DNA of 64,000 bases, taken from the NCBI GenBank assembly GCA_902578315.1, contig CACHCL010000005.1, positions 39,654 to 103,653 of the forward strand, written 5' to 3'. Of the stretch, positions 34,518-42,407 are shown in pieces. Made by a program: the position numbers and the translations under genes. Below the pieces are notes generated by a model, which saw only the letters and a program-made list of their open reading frames with translations, had not been told where the DNA came from and did no database searches. This DNA comes from an uncultured Pelagibacteraceae bacterium. GTDB lineage: Bacteria > Pseudomonadota > Alphaproteobacteria > Pelagibacterales > Pelagibacteraceae. Within the stretch, counting starts at the first letter, position 1, and each line of letters opens with the position of its first letter.

Positions 34518-36431
34518 GTGTCTAAAGAAATTATTTGGCAACCATCAAAAGAGCAGATTAGAAATTCAAAACTAACTAAGTTTATACAACATTGTAAATT
34601 AAAAAATTATGATGAGCTTGAGAAAAAAAGTTTTTCTGATCCTGGATGGTTATGGGACAATGTAATCAAATTTTCAGATTTAAAATTTTATAAACCTTAC
34701 TCAAAAATATTAGATGAATCAAAAGGGACTCCTTGGACAAGGTGGTGTATCGGAGGTAAAACTAATATAGTTTTAAATTGTATAGATCGACATAAAGATA
34801 AGGAATTTTTTAACAACACTTTCATTTTTGCTGAAAGGGAAGACGGGAAAGAAAGCTCAATTACTTATAAAGAATTTGATAAGCAAATCTCAAAGATTGG
34901 AAATACTTTAAAAATAAATGGCTTTAAAAAAGGTGATGTAATCGCACTTTACATGCCTCAATTTATAGAAACTTACATTGCTTACTTTGCTATTTTAAAA
35001 ATTGGGTGTGTGGTGCTACCTTTATTCTCTGGATATGGATCAAAGGCAGTTATTGAAAGACTCAATATAGCAAAAGCTAAAGGTATTTTTACTGTTGAAA
35101 AAACATTTAGAAAAGCAAAAGAAATAAGAATGTTTGATCAAATTAAAAATGAATTAGATCAAGTCATTTCTTTAGAAAAAATTTTTTTATTAGGAAAAGA
35201 GAAAGGAAAGAAAATCTTTAATTGGGAAAATTTTCAAAATGTTTCTGATAATTTAAAAACAGAAGAAACCGATGCTGAGGATCCTGCTATTATACACTTT
35301 ACATCAGGTACAACCGGAAAACCCAAAGGATGTGTTTATACTCATATTGGTTTAGTTACTAAGATGTCTTTTGATGAAGGAGTTTTAGCAGACTTTAAAC
35401 AAACTGATATTCATTTGTGTATGGCTGATATGGGTTGGATGGTGGGTTCTAAATCTGCAACAATAGCTTCTGCACACGGAGCGCAAATGGTAATTGCTGA
35501 AGGAGTTCCTGATTTTCCTGATGAGGTTCGTTTTTGGAAACTTATTGAAAAATACAAGATTTCCTGGACGGAGCTTTCCCCGGCTCTCATCAGAGCACAA
35601 ATGATTAAAGATGAAAAACTTTTTAAAGATTTAGATTTAAGCTCATTAAGAATGATTTGTACTGGTGGAGAACCTTGGATGGAAAAACCTTGGAAATGGT
35701 TATTTCAAGTCATAGGGAAATCTAAAGTTCCTATTATGAATTCAGCTGGGGGTACTGAAGTTTCTGGTTCTATTTTGCATTGTTGTTTACATCGTCCTTT
35801 TAAGGTTGGATCTTTTAATGCTCCGATTCCTGGAATGAGTGCAGATATCTTAAATTTAGACGGACAAAAAGTTTCCACAAATGAGATGGGTGAATTGGTC
35901 ATGAGAAAATCATCAATCGGATTAACTAAGAGCTTATGGAAAGATGATAAGCGTTACATCGATAATTATTGGAGTGTAATTAAAGATTATTGGGTACATG
36001 GTGATCTTGCAAGTAGAGATGCTGATGGCCATTGGTATTTACATGGAAGATCTGATGATACTATTAAAGTATCAGGTAAAAGAATAGGTCCTTCTGAGCT
36101 CGAGAGTGTTATAGTAAAGAGTGGAAAAGCAAAAGAGGTTGCTGCTGTTGGAATACCTGACGAAAATAAAGGGTCAAAAATTATTTTATCTATAGTTCCT
36201 GCAGAAAATAATGATCAAAAAGAAAGTTTTTTTGAAGGTTTAGTTATAAAAGATTTAGGGAAATCATTTAAGCCTGATAAAGTAATATTTGTAAAAGATT
36301 TGCCTAAAACAAGAAATATGAAAATTATGAGAAGAGTTATAAAATCATGTTTAGCAAACCAAGATCCAGGTGATTTATCAACGCTGTTAAATCCAGAGTC
36401 TGTAGAGGAGATTAAATCTCATGCAATTTAA
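34518..36431 (+). CDS. AMP-forming acyl-CoA synthetase (acetyl/acetoacetyl-CoA synthetase-like)
   Basis: A 637-residue ANL-superfamily enzyme activating a carboxylate as acyl-AMP and then acyl-CoA. The N-terminal 110 residues resemble the acetyl-CoA-synthetase-type cap. The P-loop-like motif is HFTSGTTGKPKGCVYTH, the adenylation motif NSAGGTEVSG, the hinge HGRSDDTIKVSGKRIGPSELE, and the catalytic Lys near the end is in KTRNMKIMRR. The start is GTG at 34518, 5 bases after the PanE-like stop. Substrate unknown. It overlaps the enoyl-CoA-hydratase-like gene by 11 bases, pointing to successive CoA-thioester steps. Confidence 0.9.
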   Translation: MSKEIIWQPSKEQIRNSKLTKFIQHCKLKNYDELEKKSFSDPGWLWDNVIKFSDLKFYKPYSKILDESKGTPWTRWCIGGKTNIVLNCIDRHKDKEFFNNTFIFAEREDGKESSITYKEFDKQISKIGNTLKINGFKKGDVIALYMPQFIETYIAYFAILKIGCVVLPLFSGYGSKAVIERLNIAKAKGIFTVEKTFRKAKEIRMFDQIKNELDQVISLEKIFLLGKEKGKKIFNWENFQNVSDNLKTEETDAEDPAIIHFTSGTTGKPKGCVYTHIGLVTKMSFDEGVLADFKQTDIHLCMADMGWMVGSKSATIASAHGAQMVIAEGVPDFPDEVRFWKLIEKYKISWTELSPALIRAQMIKDEKLFKDLDLSSLRMICTGGEPWMEKPWKWLFQVIGKSKVPIMNSAGGTEVSGSILHCCLHRPFKVGSFNAPIPGMSADILNLDGQKVSTNEMGELVMRKSSIGLTKSLWKDDKRYIDNYWSVIKDYWVHGDLASRDADGHWYLHGRSDDTIKVSGKRIGPSELESVIVKSGKAKEVAAVGIPDENKGSKIILSIVPAENNDQKESFFEGLVIKDLGKSFKPDKVIFVKDLPKTRNMKIMRRVIKSCLANQDPGDLSTLLNPESVEEIKSHAI

Positions 36432-37191
36432 AGATATATTATATGAAGTTAAAGGTGATTATGCACATGTCACTATTAATAGACCTAAGGTATTAAATGC
36501 TTTTACACCAGCAACTCTTCAAGAACTTAAGGCAGCTCTCGACGCTGCAGAAAAAGATAAAGAAGTTGGAGTAATAGTTTTATCAGGTGCTGGAGATAGA
36601 GCTTTTTGCTCAGGTGGAGATATGAATTGGGAAAGCTCTAGAGAATTTCAAGATCATGAATACGAATTTCATATTCACTTAACAAAATGTAGTAAACCAA
36701 TCATAGCTAAAGTTGATGGATATGCGATTGGTGGTGGAAATCATATGGCTTACTTTTGTGATTTAACTATTGCAAGTGAGAATTCTATATTTGGTCAAAA
36801 TGGCCCCAGAGTTGGTTCTCCCGCGGGAGGAGCTATCGTTGCCCACTCTGCAAATATATTAGGACACAAGCGTGCAAGAGAAATGTGGATGACTTGCAAA
36901 AGATACTCCGCAAATGAGATGATGAATTGGGGTTTGGTAAATTCAGTAGTTAAGAAAGATAAATTAGATGAGGAAGTTAAAAAGTATGGCGATGAAATTT
37001 TAAAAGCTGCACCAACTTGTTTAAAGATATTAAAGGCCAGTTTTAGAAAACAATTTGAAGAAATTTTAAAAATTACCCAAAAAGGTATGGTCGAAGAAGT
37101 TGCTCCTGATTATTTTAAAACTGGAGAACAGGCTGAAGGCGCAAAGGCCTTTCTAGAAAAAAGAAAGCCAAATTTCAAAAAATTTAGATAA
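36421..37191 (+). CDS. Enoyl-CoA hydratase/isomerase family protein, BadI/MenB-like
   Basis: A 256-residue crotonase-fold protein. The oxyanion segments are DRAFCSGGDMN and GYAIGGGN. It resembles BadI (2-ketocyclohexanecarboxyl-CoA hydrolase) and MenB in its start MQFKDILYE, the segment FGQNGPRVGS, HKRAREMWMTCKRYSANE and the C-terminal EKRKPNFKKF. BadI and MenB have an Asp in GSxDxGYG; here the segment is GSPAGGAI (132-139), and the C-terminal Tyr of MenB/BadI appears to be Phe (DYFKT). A ring-opening or related CoA-thioester reaction is inferred. It shares one base with the next gene. Confidence 0.87.
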   Translation: MQFKDILYEVKGDYAHVTINRPKVLNAFTPATLQELKAALDAAEKDKEVGVIVLSGAGDRAFCSGGDMNWESSREFQDHEYEFHIHLTKCSKPIIAKVDGYAIGGGNHMAYFCDLTIASENSIFGQNGPRVGSPAGGAIVAHSANILGHKRAREMWMTCKRYSANEMMNWGLVNSVVKKDKLDEEVKKYGDEILKAAPTCLKILKASFRKQFEEILKITQKGMVEEVAPDYFKTGEQAEGAKAFLEKRKPNFKKFR

Positions 37192-38279
37192 TGAAAATTA
37201 AATCAATCAAAGCAATCACTTTGAGTATGCCTTTTAGCCATGGAGGAAAAAAGGTAATTTTTCATGGAAAAGAATGGAAAAGTTTAGAATTTAACTTAGT
37301 AAAAATTGAAACAGATAAAGGTATCACTGGTTGGGGTGAAGCCTTTGGTTATACAAGTTGGAGAGCAGTAAAAATAGCAATTGAAGAAATGGTGGCTCCT
37401 TTACTCGTTGGAAAAGATATGAATAATATACCGGAACTTCTTTTAACTCTTCAAAAATCTTTGCACTTATTTGGTAGATACGGGATAACAATGTTTGCAA
37501 TATCTGGTGTTGAAATTGCATTATGGGATGCTTTAGGCAAAGAAAAAAATAAGCCAATTCATGAATTGTTAGGAAAAAAAAATAAAGATCTATTTAAAGC
37601 TTATTCAAGTCTTTTTAGATATGGAGATCCAAAAATTATAGAGCAAAAATGTAAGCAATCATTAGATGATGGTTACCAAGCTATAAAACTTCATGAAATA
37701 GAAAATGATTGCATTGAAGCTGGAAGAAAAGGAACAGGTAATCTTCCTTTAATGTTAGATACTAATTGTCCTTGGACTTATGAAGAAACATTATCCAAAA
37801 AAGATTTTTTAAAAAGTATGAAACTAACTTGGTTGGAAGAACCTATTTACCCACCGGAAGATTATGAAACTCTTACAAAATTGAATAAAGAACTTGGAAT
37901 ACCCTTAGCCTGTGGGGAAAATGCGTGTACAGAATTTGAGTTTAAATCAATGATCAAACAAAAAGCAGTTACTTTTGTTCAACCATCAGTAATTAAAGTT
38001 GGTGGTATTTATGAAATGTTCAAAATTATTCAGCATGCAGAAAAAAATAATGTCTCTGTAATGCCTCATACTGCTTATTTTGGACCAGGTTTTTTAGCTA
38101 CACTTCAATTAGCTGCGTTGATGGAAAAAGATACATATATTGAGAGATTCTATTTAGATATTGATCAAGAATTCTACCCAAATTTTAAAAGAGCATTAAA
38201 TGGGAAATATAAATTACCTTCAGGACCTGGTCTTGGTATTGACTTAGATTATAATAAATTAAGTAAATATGAAATATAG
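37191..38279 (+). CDS. Enolase-superfamily (mandelate racemase/muconate lactonizing) enzyme
   Basis: A 362-residue protein. Residues 1-125 are the capping domain, 126-330 the barrel. Metal ligands are D190 (LMLDTN), E216 (WLEEP) and E243 (CGEN). The acid/base positions are K166-L-H168, where mandelate racemase has K-x-K, and H293 (VMPHTAYFG). The Asp that usually pairs with that His is Ser (S266 in VQPSVIKVGG). It probably removes an alpha proton from a carboxylate, as a dehydratase, racemase or cycloisomerase; the substrate is unknown. It shares a base with the upstream gene and overlaps the CitE-like gene by 11 bases. Confidence 0.9.
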   Translation: MKIKSIKAITLSMPFSHGGKKVIFHGKEWKSLEFNLVKIETDKGITGWGEAFGYTSWRAVKIAIEEMVAPLLVGKDMNNIPELLLTLQKSLHLFGRYGITMFAISGVEIALWDALGKEKNKPIHELLGKKNKDLFKAYSSLFRYGDPKIIEQKCKQSLDDGYQAIKLHEIENDCIEAGRKGTGNLPLMLDTNCPWTYEETLSKKDFLKSMKLTWLEEPIYPPEDYETLTKLNKELGIPLACGENACTEFEFKSMIKQKAVTFVQPSVIKVGGIYEMFKIIQHAEKNNVSVMPHTAYFGPGFLATLQLAALMEKDTYIERFYLDIDQEFYPNFKRALNGKYKLPSGPGLGIDLDYNKLSKYEI

Positions 38280-38919
38280 ATCTGTTTTATTCGTTCCAGG
38301 ACATGAAGAAAAAAAAATTAAAAAGGCTTATACATTAAATGCAGATTTAATTGTTCTTGACTTAGAGTCAACTGTTCCTGATGATCAGAAAGAACAGGCA
38401 AAAAAGATAATAAAAGAATGCAATGTTAATAAAGATCAAACATATATAAGAATAAATAATAATTCAGATTTAGAATTTGTAACATCAGAAAAATTCCCTG
38501 GAATATTTCTTCCATTTACAGAAACAAAAAAACAATTAATTGAGATAGATGTATTATTAAAAAAAACTGAGAAATCGAAAACTGATATAATCCCAATTTT
38601 GGAAAGTATAAACGGTCTAGCTAATCTTGAGGAGATTTGTTCTTTTTCAGAAAGAATTCAAATTATATCTTTTGGATCTCATGATTTAGCTAAATCTATA
38701 AATCTTGAAATTTCAGAAGATGAAAAAGAAATATTAGAATTTAGAAAAAATATAGTAATTAAATCTAAAAATATTAAGAGCCCGATTGATACCTCTTATT
38801 TAAATTTTAAAGATTTAAATGGATTTGAAAAATCATGTAATATCGTTAAAAAATTAGGTTTTGGTGGTAAAGCCTGTATACATCCGGACCAAGTTCAAAT
38901 CTCAAACAAAATTTTTTAA
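38269..38919 (+). CDS. HpcH/HpaI (CitE-like) aldolase or lyase, short form
   Basis: A 216-residue TIM-barrel protein of the CitE / malyl-CoA lyase group. It starts YRSVLFVPGHEEKKIKKA, with DLIVLDLESTVPDDQK, metal-site ILESINGLANLEEI, SFGSHDLAKSI and the C-terminal GGKACIHPDQV. It is about 70 residues shorter than typical CitE. Relatives cleave hydroxyacyl-CoA or hydroxyacids to acetyl-CoA, pyruvate or glyoxylate, so it is a natural last carbon-carbon cleavage step for this operon. It shares one base with the next gene. Confidence 0.87.
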   Translation: MKYRSVLFVPGHEEKKIKKAYTLNADLIVLDLESTVPDDQKEQAKKIIKECNVNKDQTYIRINNNSDLEFVTSEKFPGIFLPFTETKKQLIEIDVLLKKTEKSKTDIIPILESINGLANLEEICSFSERIQIISFGSHDLAKSINLEISEDEKEILEFRKNIVIKSKNIKSPIDTSYLNFKDLNGFEKSCNIVKKLGFGGKACIHPDQVQISNKIF

Positions 38920-39323
38920 TGATAAATACTAAGAAACTTTTGTACTTTGCTTACGGTACAAATCTAAATAAAAAAATTTTTTTAAAAAAATATAAAAATG
39001 CCAAATATCTGAGTAAGCATATTTTGAAAGGATTCGAATTAGTCTTTAGATCAAAATATAGAGTGCCAGATATACAAAGAAAAAAGGGTTCCAGTGTAAA
39101 AGGCATAATCTATGAAATAGATAAAGCAACCGAGAAAAAATTAGATAGATACGAAGACTATCCTAAGTTATATATAAAAAAATTTTTTAATAAAAAAAAT
39201 AAAAATGTAATGTATTATTTCATGAAAAGAAAAACTCCTATTTTAAAGCCTGCAAAATACTACCTTAAAGTCATGAAAAGTGGCTATCGACAAAATAACT
39301 ATAAATTTAATTTTAAATATTAA
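38919..39323 (+). CDS. Gamma-glutamylcyclotransferase-like (AIG2/GGCT) protein
   Basis: A 134-residue protein with the GGCT-fold start FAYGTNLN (usually YGSNL), GFELVFRSKYRVPDIQ, KGIIYEID, and LDRYEDYP, which carries the acidic residue positioned as the catalytic Glu of the family. The tail is strongly basic. Such proteins cyclise gamma-glutamyl amines or act on other amide substrates. Its place at the end of the CoA-pathway genes and before the dehydrogenases hints at removal of a gamma-glutamyl-type group, but that is speculation. Confidence 0.83.
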   Translation: MINTKKLLYFAYGTNLNKKIFLKKYKNAKYLSKHILKGFELVFRSKYRVPDIQRKKGSSVKGIIYEIDKATEKKLDRYEDYPKLYIKKFFNKKNKNVMYYFMKRKTPILKPAKYYLKVMKSGYRQNNYKFNFKY

Positions 39324-39324
39324 A

Positions 39325-40365
39325 GTGAAAAAAAAAATAAAGATTGCAGTTGTTGGGATTGGCTTGATGGGGAGTCAACATTTAAAAGCTTTAAGTGTTT
39401 CAAAAAAAGCAAAACTCCATTCAGTTGTAGATGTAAATAAAAATTCTATAACATATGCTAAAAAATTTAAAGTTCCATTCTATAGATCGTCGACTGAATT
39501 ACTTAGTAATAATAAACCAGATGCCGTAATTGTTGCTACACCTAATCAGTTTCACGAAAAACATACTATAAGTTTTTTAAATGCAAAAATACCTGTTTTA
39601 TTAGAAAAACCAATTTCCGATAATATTTCAAAAGCAAAAAAAATTATTCAAAGCTCAAAAAAAAATAAAACTCATCTACTTATTGGCTATCATAGAAGGC
39701 ACAACAGTATCGTAACTAAAGTAAAGAAACAAATCGATAGCGGAAATCTCGGAAAAATTGTTGCTGCTAATGTTATGTGCTGGTTATACAAAAATAAAGA
39801 TTGGTACAAAGAAAAATGGCGTATTAAAAAAGGAGGAGGTCCTCTAGGTATTAATCTAGTACATGATATTGATCTTATTTGTTACTTATTAGGTCCCATA
39901 ACACATGTTCAAGCAACAACCTCAAATAAAATTAGAAAACATGAAGTTGAAGATACCGCAATTGTTAATTTTACTTTTAGATCAGGTACTTTATGTACAC
40001 TAAGTGTTTCTGATACAATTGTAGCTCCTTACAGTTATGAGCTTACAGCTGGAGAAAACCCTACATACCCTATAACAAATCAATCAGCATATTTTATTGG
40101 GGGGACAAAAGGCTCGATACAATTTCCTAATTTAAAACATTGGTACAATAGAGGTGAGAGAAGTTGGTGGAAACCAATCTATCATAAGGATTTTAATATT
40201 CGTTTGAGTAGATTTACTTTAATAAATCAAATTGATCACTTATGCGATGTTGTGTCTGGAAAAGCTAAACCAAAAGTAAGTGGAAATGATGGCTTGCAAT
40301 CACTTAAAATATTTGATGCCATACTAAGAAGTACTAAAACTGGGAAAAAAATAAGAGTAAACTAA
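39325..40365 (+). CDS. Gfo/Idh/MocA-family oxidoreductase (first of three)
   Basis: A 346-residue NAD(P)-dependent dehydrogenase. The Rossmann motif is VVGIGLMGSQH, the second conserved stretch VLLEKPISDN (EKP motif), and GPLGINLVHDIDLICYLLG carries the family His/Asp of the catalytic region. I place the start at GTG 39325, one base past the previous stop, because longer starts would run through the end of the upstream gene and add residues before the Rossmann strand. Substrate, probably a polyol, sugar or hydroxyacid, is unknown. Confidence 0.88.
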   Translation: MKKKIKIAVVGIGLMGSQHLKALSVSKKAKLHSVVDVNKNSITYAKKFKVPFYRSSTELLSNNKPDAVIVATPNQFHEKHTISFLNAKIPVLLEKPISDNISKAKKIIQSSKKNKTHLLIGYHRRHNSIVTKVKKQIDSGNLGKIVAANVMCWLYKNKDWYKEKWRIKKGGGPLGINLVHDIDLICYLLGPITHVQATTSNKIRKHEVEDTAIVNFTFRSGTLCTLSVSDTIVAPYSYELTAGENPTYPITNQSAYFIGGTKGSIQFPNLKHWYNRGERSWWKPIYHKDFNIRLSRFTLINQIDHLCDVVSGKAKPKVSGNDGLQSLKIFDAILRSTKTGKKIRVN

Positions 40366-41495
40366 TGAAAAGACTTAAACTTGGTATCATTGGTGGTGGC
40401 CCTGGATCTTGGATTGGTCATGTACATAGAATAGCCTCAAGATTCGATGATAAATATGAAATTGTAGCTGGCGTTTTTTCAAGAAATTATAAAATCAATC
40501 AATCTTTTGGGACAAGTATAGGAATAAAAAAAAATAGGTGTTACAAAAATTATAAAGATCTTTGCTATTCTGAAAAAAAAATTAAAAATGGTATCGATGT
40601 AGTAGCGATTATGACACCTCCTGGGAGTCATCAAGAAATAGCGGAATTATTCATTAAAAATAACATTCATGTAATATCTGATAAACCATTTGCAGGTTCT
40701 TTACCTCAAGCTAAAAAACTTTATAAAACAATTAAAAGTAATAAAAAGATTGTTTACGGGCTCACACATAATTATTCGGCCTACCCAATGGTAAGACATG
40801 CTAAAAAATTAGTAGAAGATAAGAAGCTTGGAAATATTGAATATATTAACGTCGAATATGTTCAGGATTGGTCTAACGGTAAAAAAGTTACCCCAGGTTC
40901 TGCAAAAAAAATATTTAAATGGAAATTAGATAAAAAAATAGCTGGAGTTTCTACTGTGCTTAATGAAATAGGATCTCATGCATATCATTTGTGTAATTAT
41001 ATTACTGGTCTTAAAGGAAAAAGCTTATTTGCAGATATCAAGCAATACTCAAAAAAAATTAAATTTGATACAAATGCTCAAGTTTTCATAAATTACGAGA
41101 ATGGAGCAAAGGGTTTATTTTGGGCATCAACTACTGCTAAAGGGGGTGTTTATGGATTACGAATAAGAATATTTGGTTCGATGGGAAGTTTGGAATGGGT
41201 ACAGAATGACCCCAACTATCTAAAATATAATGCTGCTAATGGTGCAACAAAAGTTTTAGAAAGAGGTTTCAATGAAAGTAGTTTTTCAAAAAACTTTTCA
41301 AGAATTAAGTACGGGCATCCTGAGGGATATTTAAGTGCCTTTTCAAATTTATATAAAGAAATTGCATCAAAAATTAATTCAAAAAATAGTAAGAGAAGGT
41401 TTTATTTTCCAACAGCATATGAAGGTTTACTTACAGCAAGATTTATAGACGGATGTGTAAAGTCATCATCCAAGAAAAAATGGGTAGCTTTTTAA
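40365..41495 (+). CDS. Gfo/Idh/MocA-family oxidoreductase (second of three)
   Basis: A 376-residue protein with cofactor motif GIIGGGPGSWIGHVHRIA, DKPFAGSL in place of the EKP motif, and VLNEIGSHAYHL in the catalytic region. It is the longest of the three tandem copies and clearly different from the others, so this is not a recent duplication. It starts on the stop of the first copy (TAATG) and the third follows directly. It belongs to the sugar/inositol dehydrogenase-like branch; substrate unknown. Confidence 0.88.
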   Translation: MKRLKLGIIGGGPGSWIGHVHRIASRFDDKYEIVAGVFSRNYKINQSFGTSIGIKKNRCYKNYKDLCYSEKKIKNGIDVVAIMTPPGSHQEIAELFIKNNIHVISDKPFAGSLPQAKKLYKTIKSNKKIVYGLTHNYSAYPMVRHAKKLVEDKKLGNIEYINVEYVQDWSNGKKVTPGSAKKIFKWKLDKKIAGVSTVLNEIGSHAYHLCNYITGLKGKSLFADIKQYSKKIKFDTNAQVFINYENGAKGLFWASTTAKGGVYGLRIRIFGSMGSLEWVQNDPNYLKYNAANGATKVLERGFNESSFSKNFSRIKYGHPEGYLSAFSNLYKEIASKINSKNSKRRFYFPTAYEGLLTARFIDGCVKSSSKKKWVAF

Positions 41496-42407
41496 ATGAT
41501 TAAATCCTGTGTGATAGGATTATCAAAAGTTGGTATAATTCATTGTAAAAGTTTAATAAAAATTAAAAAAACTTCATTAAATTATATTTTTGATAAAAAT
41601 TATAATCTGAGCAAAAGACTATCTAAAAAATTTAAATGTAACACTTCAGCAAACTTCGATAGTATATTAAAAAAAAAAGATATAGAACTATTTATAATTG
41701 CATCGCCTACAATTACGCATGATTTTTACATAAAAAGATTAATAAAATTTAGGAAAATGATTTATTGTGAAAAACCAATTACAAATAATAATAAAAACCT
41801 TAATAAACTCAAATACTTAATAAAAAAACATAAAATTAAATTTTGCGCTGGTTTAAATCGTAGATTTTCAAAGGAATATGTTGCTTTAAAAAAGAAAATT
41901 AACAAAAAAAAAGTTAATTATATTCAAATAATATCTAGATCGGCCAATCATAATATTAATTTATCAGTAAGAAACGGAGGTCTTTTTTTTGATAAAGGAT
42001 TTCATTTTTTTGATTTAGCTTGTTGGTTGAGTAATTCTAAACCAGAGAAAATGATTGTAATTTCAAAATCAATTAGTTCCGAGGATTTCTTAAATTATGG
42101 AGATTTCTCAGATGCAATAATTAATCTAAAACTCAGGAATGGAATAGTCGTTGAAATAGTATTTAGTAGAAAGTGCAGATTTGGAAACTTTGAAAAAATT
42201 AAAGTGTATGGGGAAAAATTTTCATTAGACTCTGACGACTTTTCTGACAAAAAGACATTGCATGATGACTTTTCTGTAAGACACAGAAAGTCATACTTAA
42301 ATTGTTTAAAAAAATTTATTGAAAGTAAAAATAATCTCTTAATGAATGAAGCAATTTTAACCCAAAAGATATGTGCTGATGCTTTGAAAAAAGCAAAGTA
42401 CCAGTAA
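41496..42407 (+). CDS. Gfo/Idh/MocA-family oxidoreductase (third of three, divergent)
   Basis: A 303-residue, very Lys/Asn-rich member. The cofactor loop is CVIGLSKVGIIH (GLSKVG where GxGxxG is usual), the EKP motif is CEKPIT, and GGLFFDKGFHFFDLACWL forms the catalytic stretch. The N-terminus is short and the Rossmann glycines are reduced, so activity may differ from the other two. It ends the eleven-gene operon; its stop is immediately adjacent to the stop of lpxB on the other strand, with no terminator seen. Confidence 0.83.
   Translation: MIKSCVIGLSKVGIIHCKSLIKIKKTSLNYIFDKNYNLSKRLSKKFKCNTSANFDSILKKKDIELFIIASPTITHDFYIKRLIKFRKMIYCEKPITNNNKNLNKLKYLIKKHKIKFCAGLNRRFSKEYVALKKKINKKKVNYIQIISRSANHNINLSVRNGGLFFDKGFHFFDLACWLSNSKPEKMIVISKSISSEDFLNYGDFSDAIINLKLRNGIVVEIVFSRKCRFGNFEKIKVYGEKFSLDSDDFSDKKTLHDDFSVRHRKSYLNCLKKFIESKNNLLMNEAILTQKICADALKKAKYQ

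Noticed and set aside
36421..37191. Annotation as naphthoate synthase (MenB)
   Set aside because: No other menaquinone genes are nearby and two MenB active-site residues appear changed, so only family level is supported.
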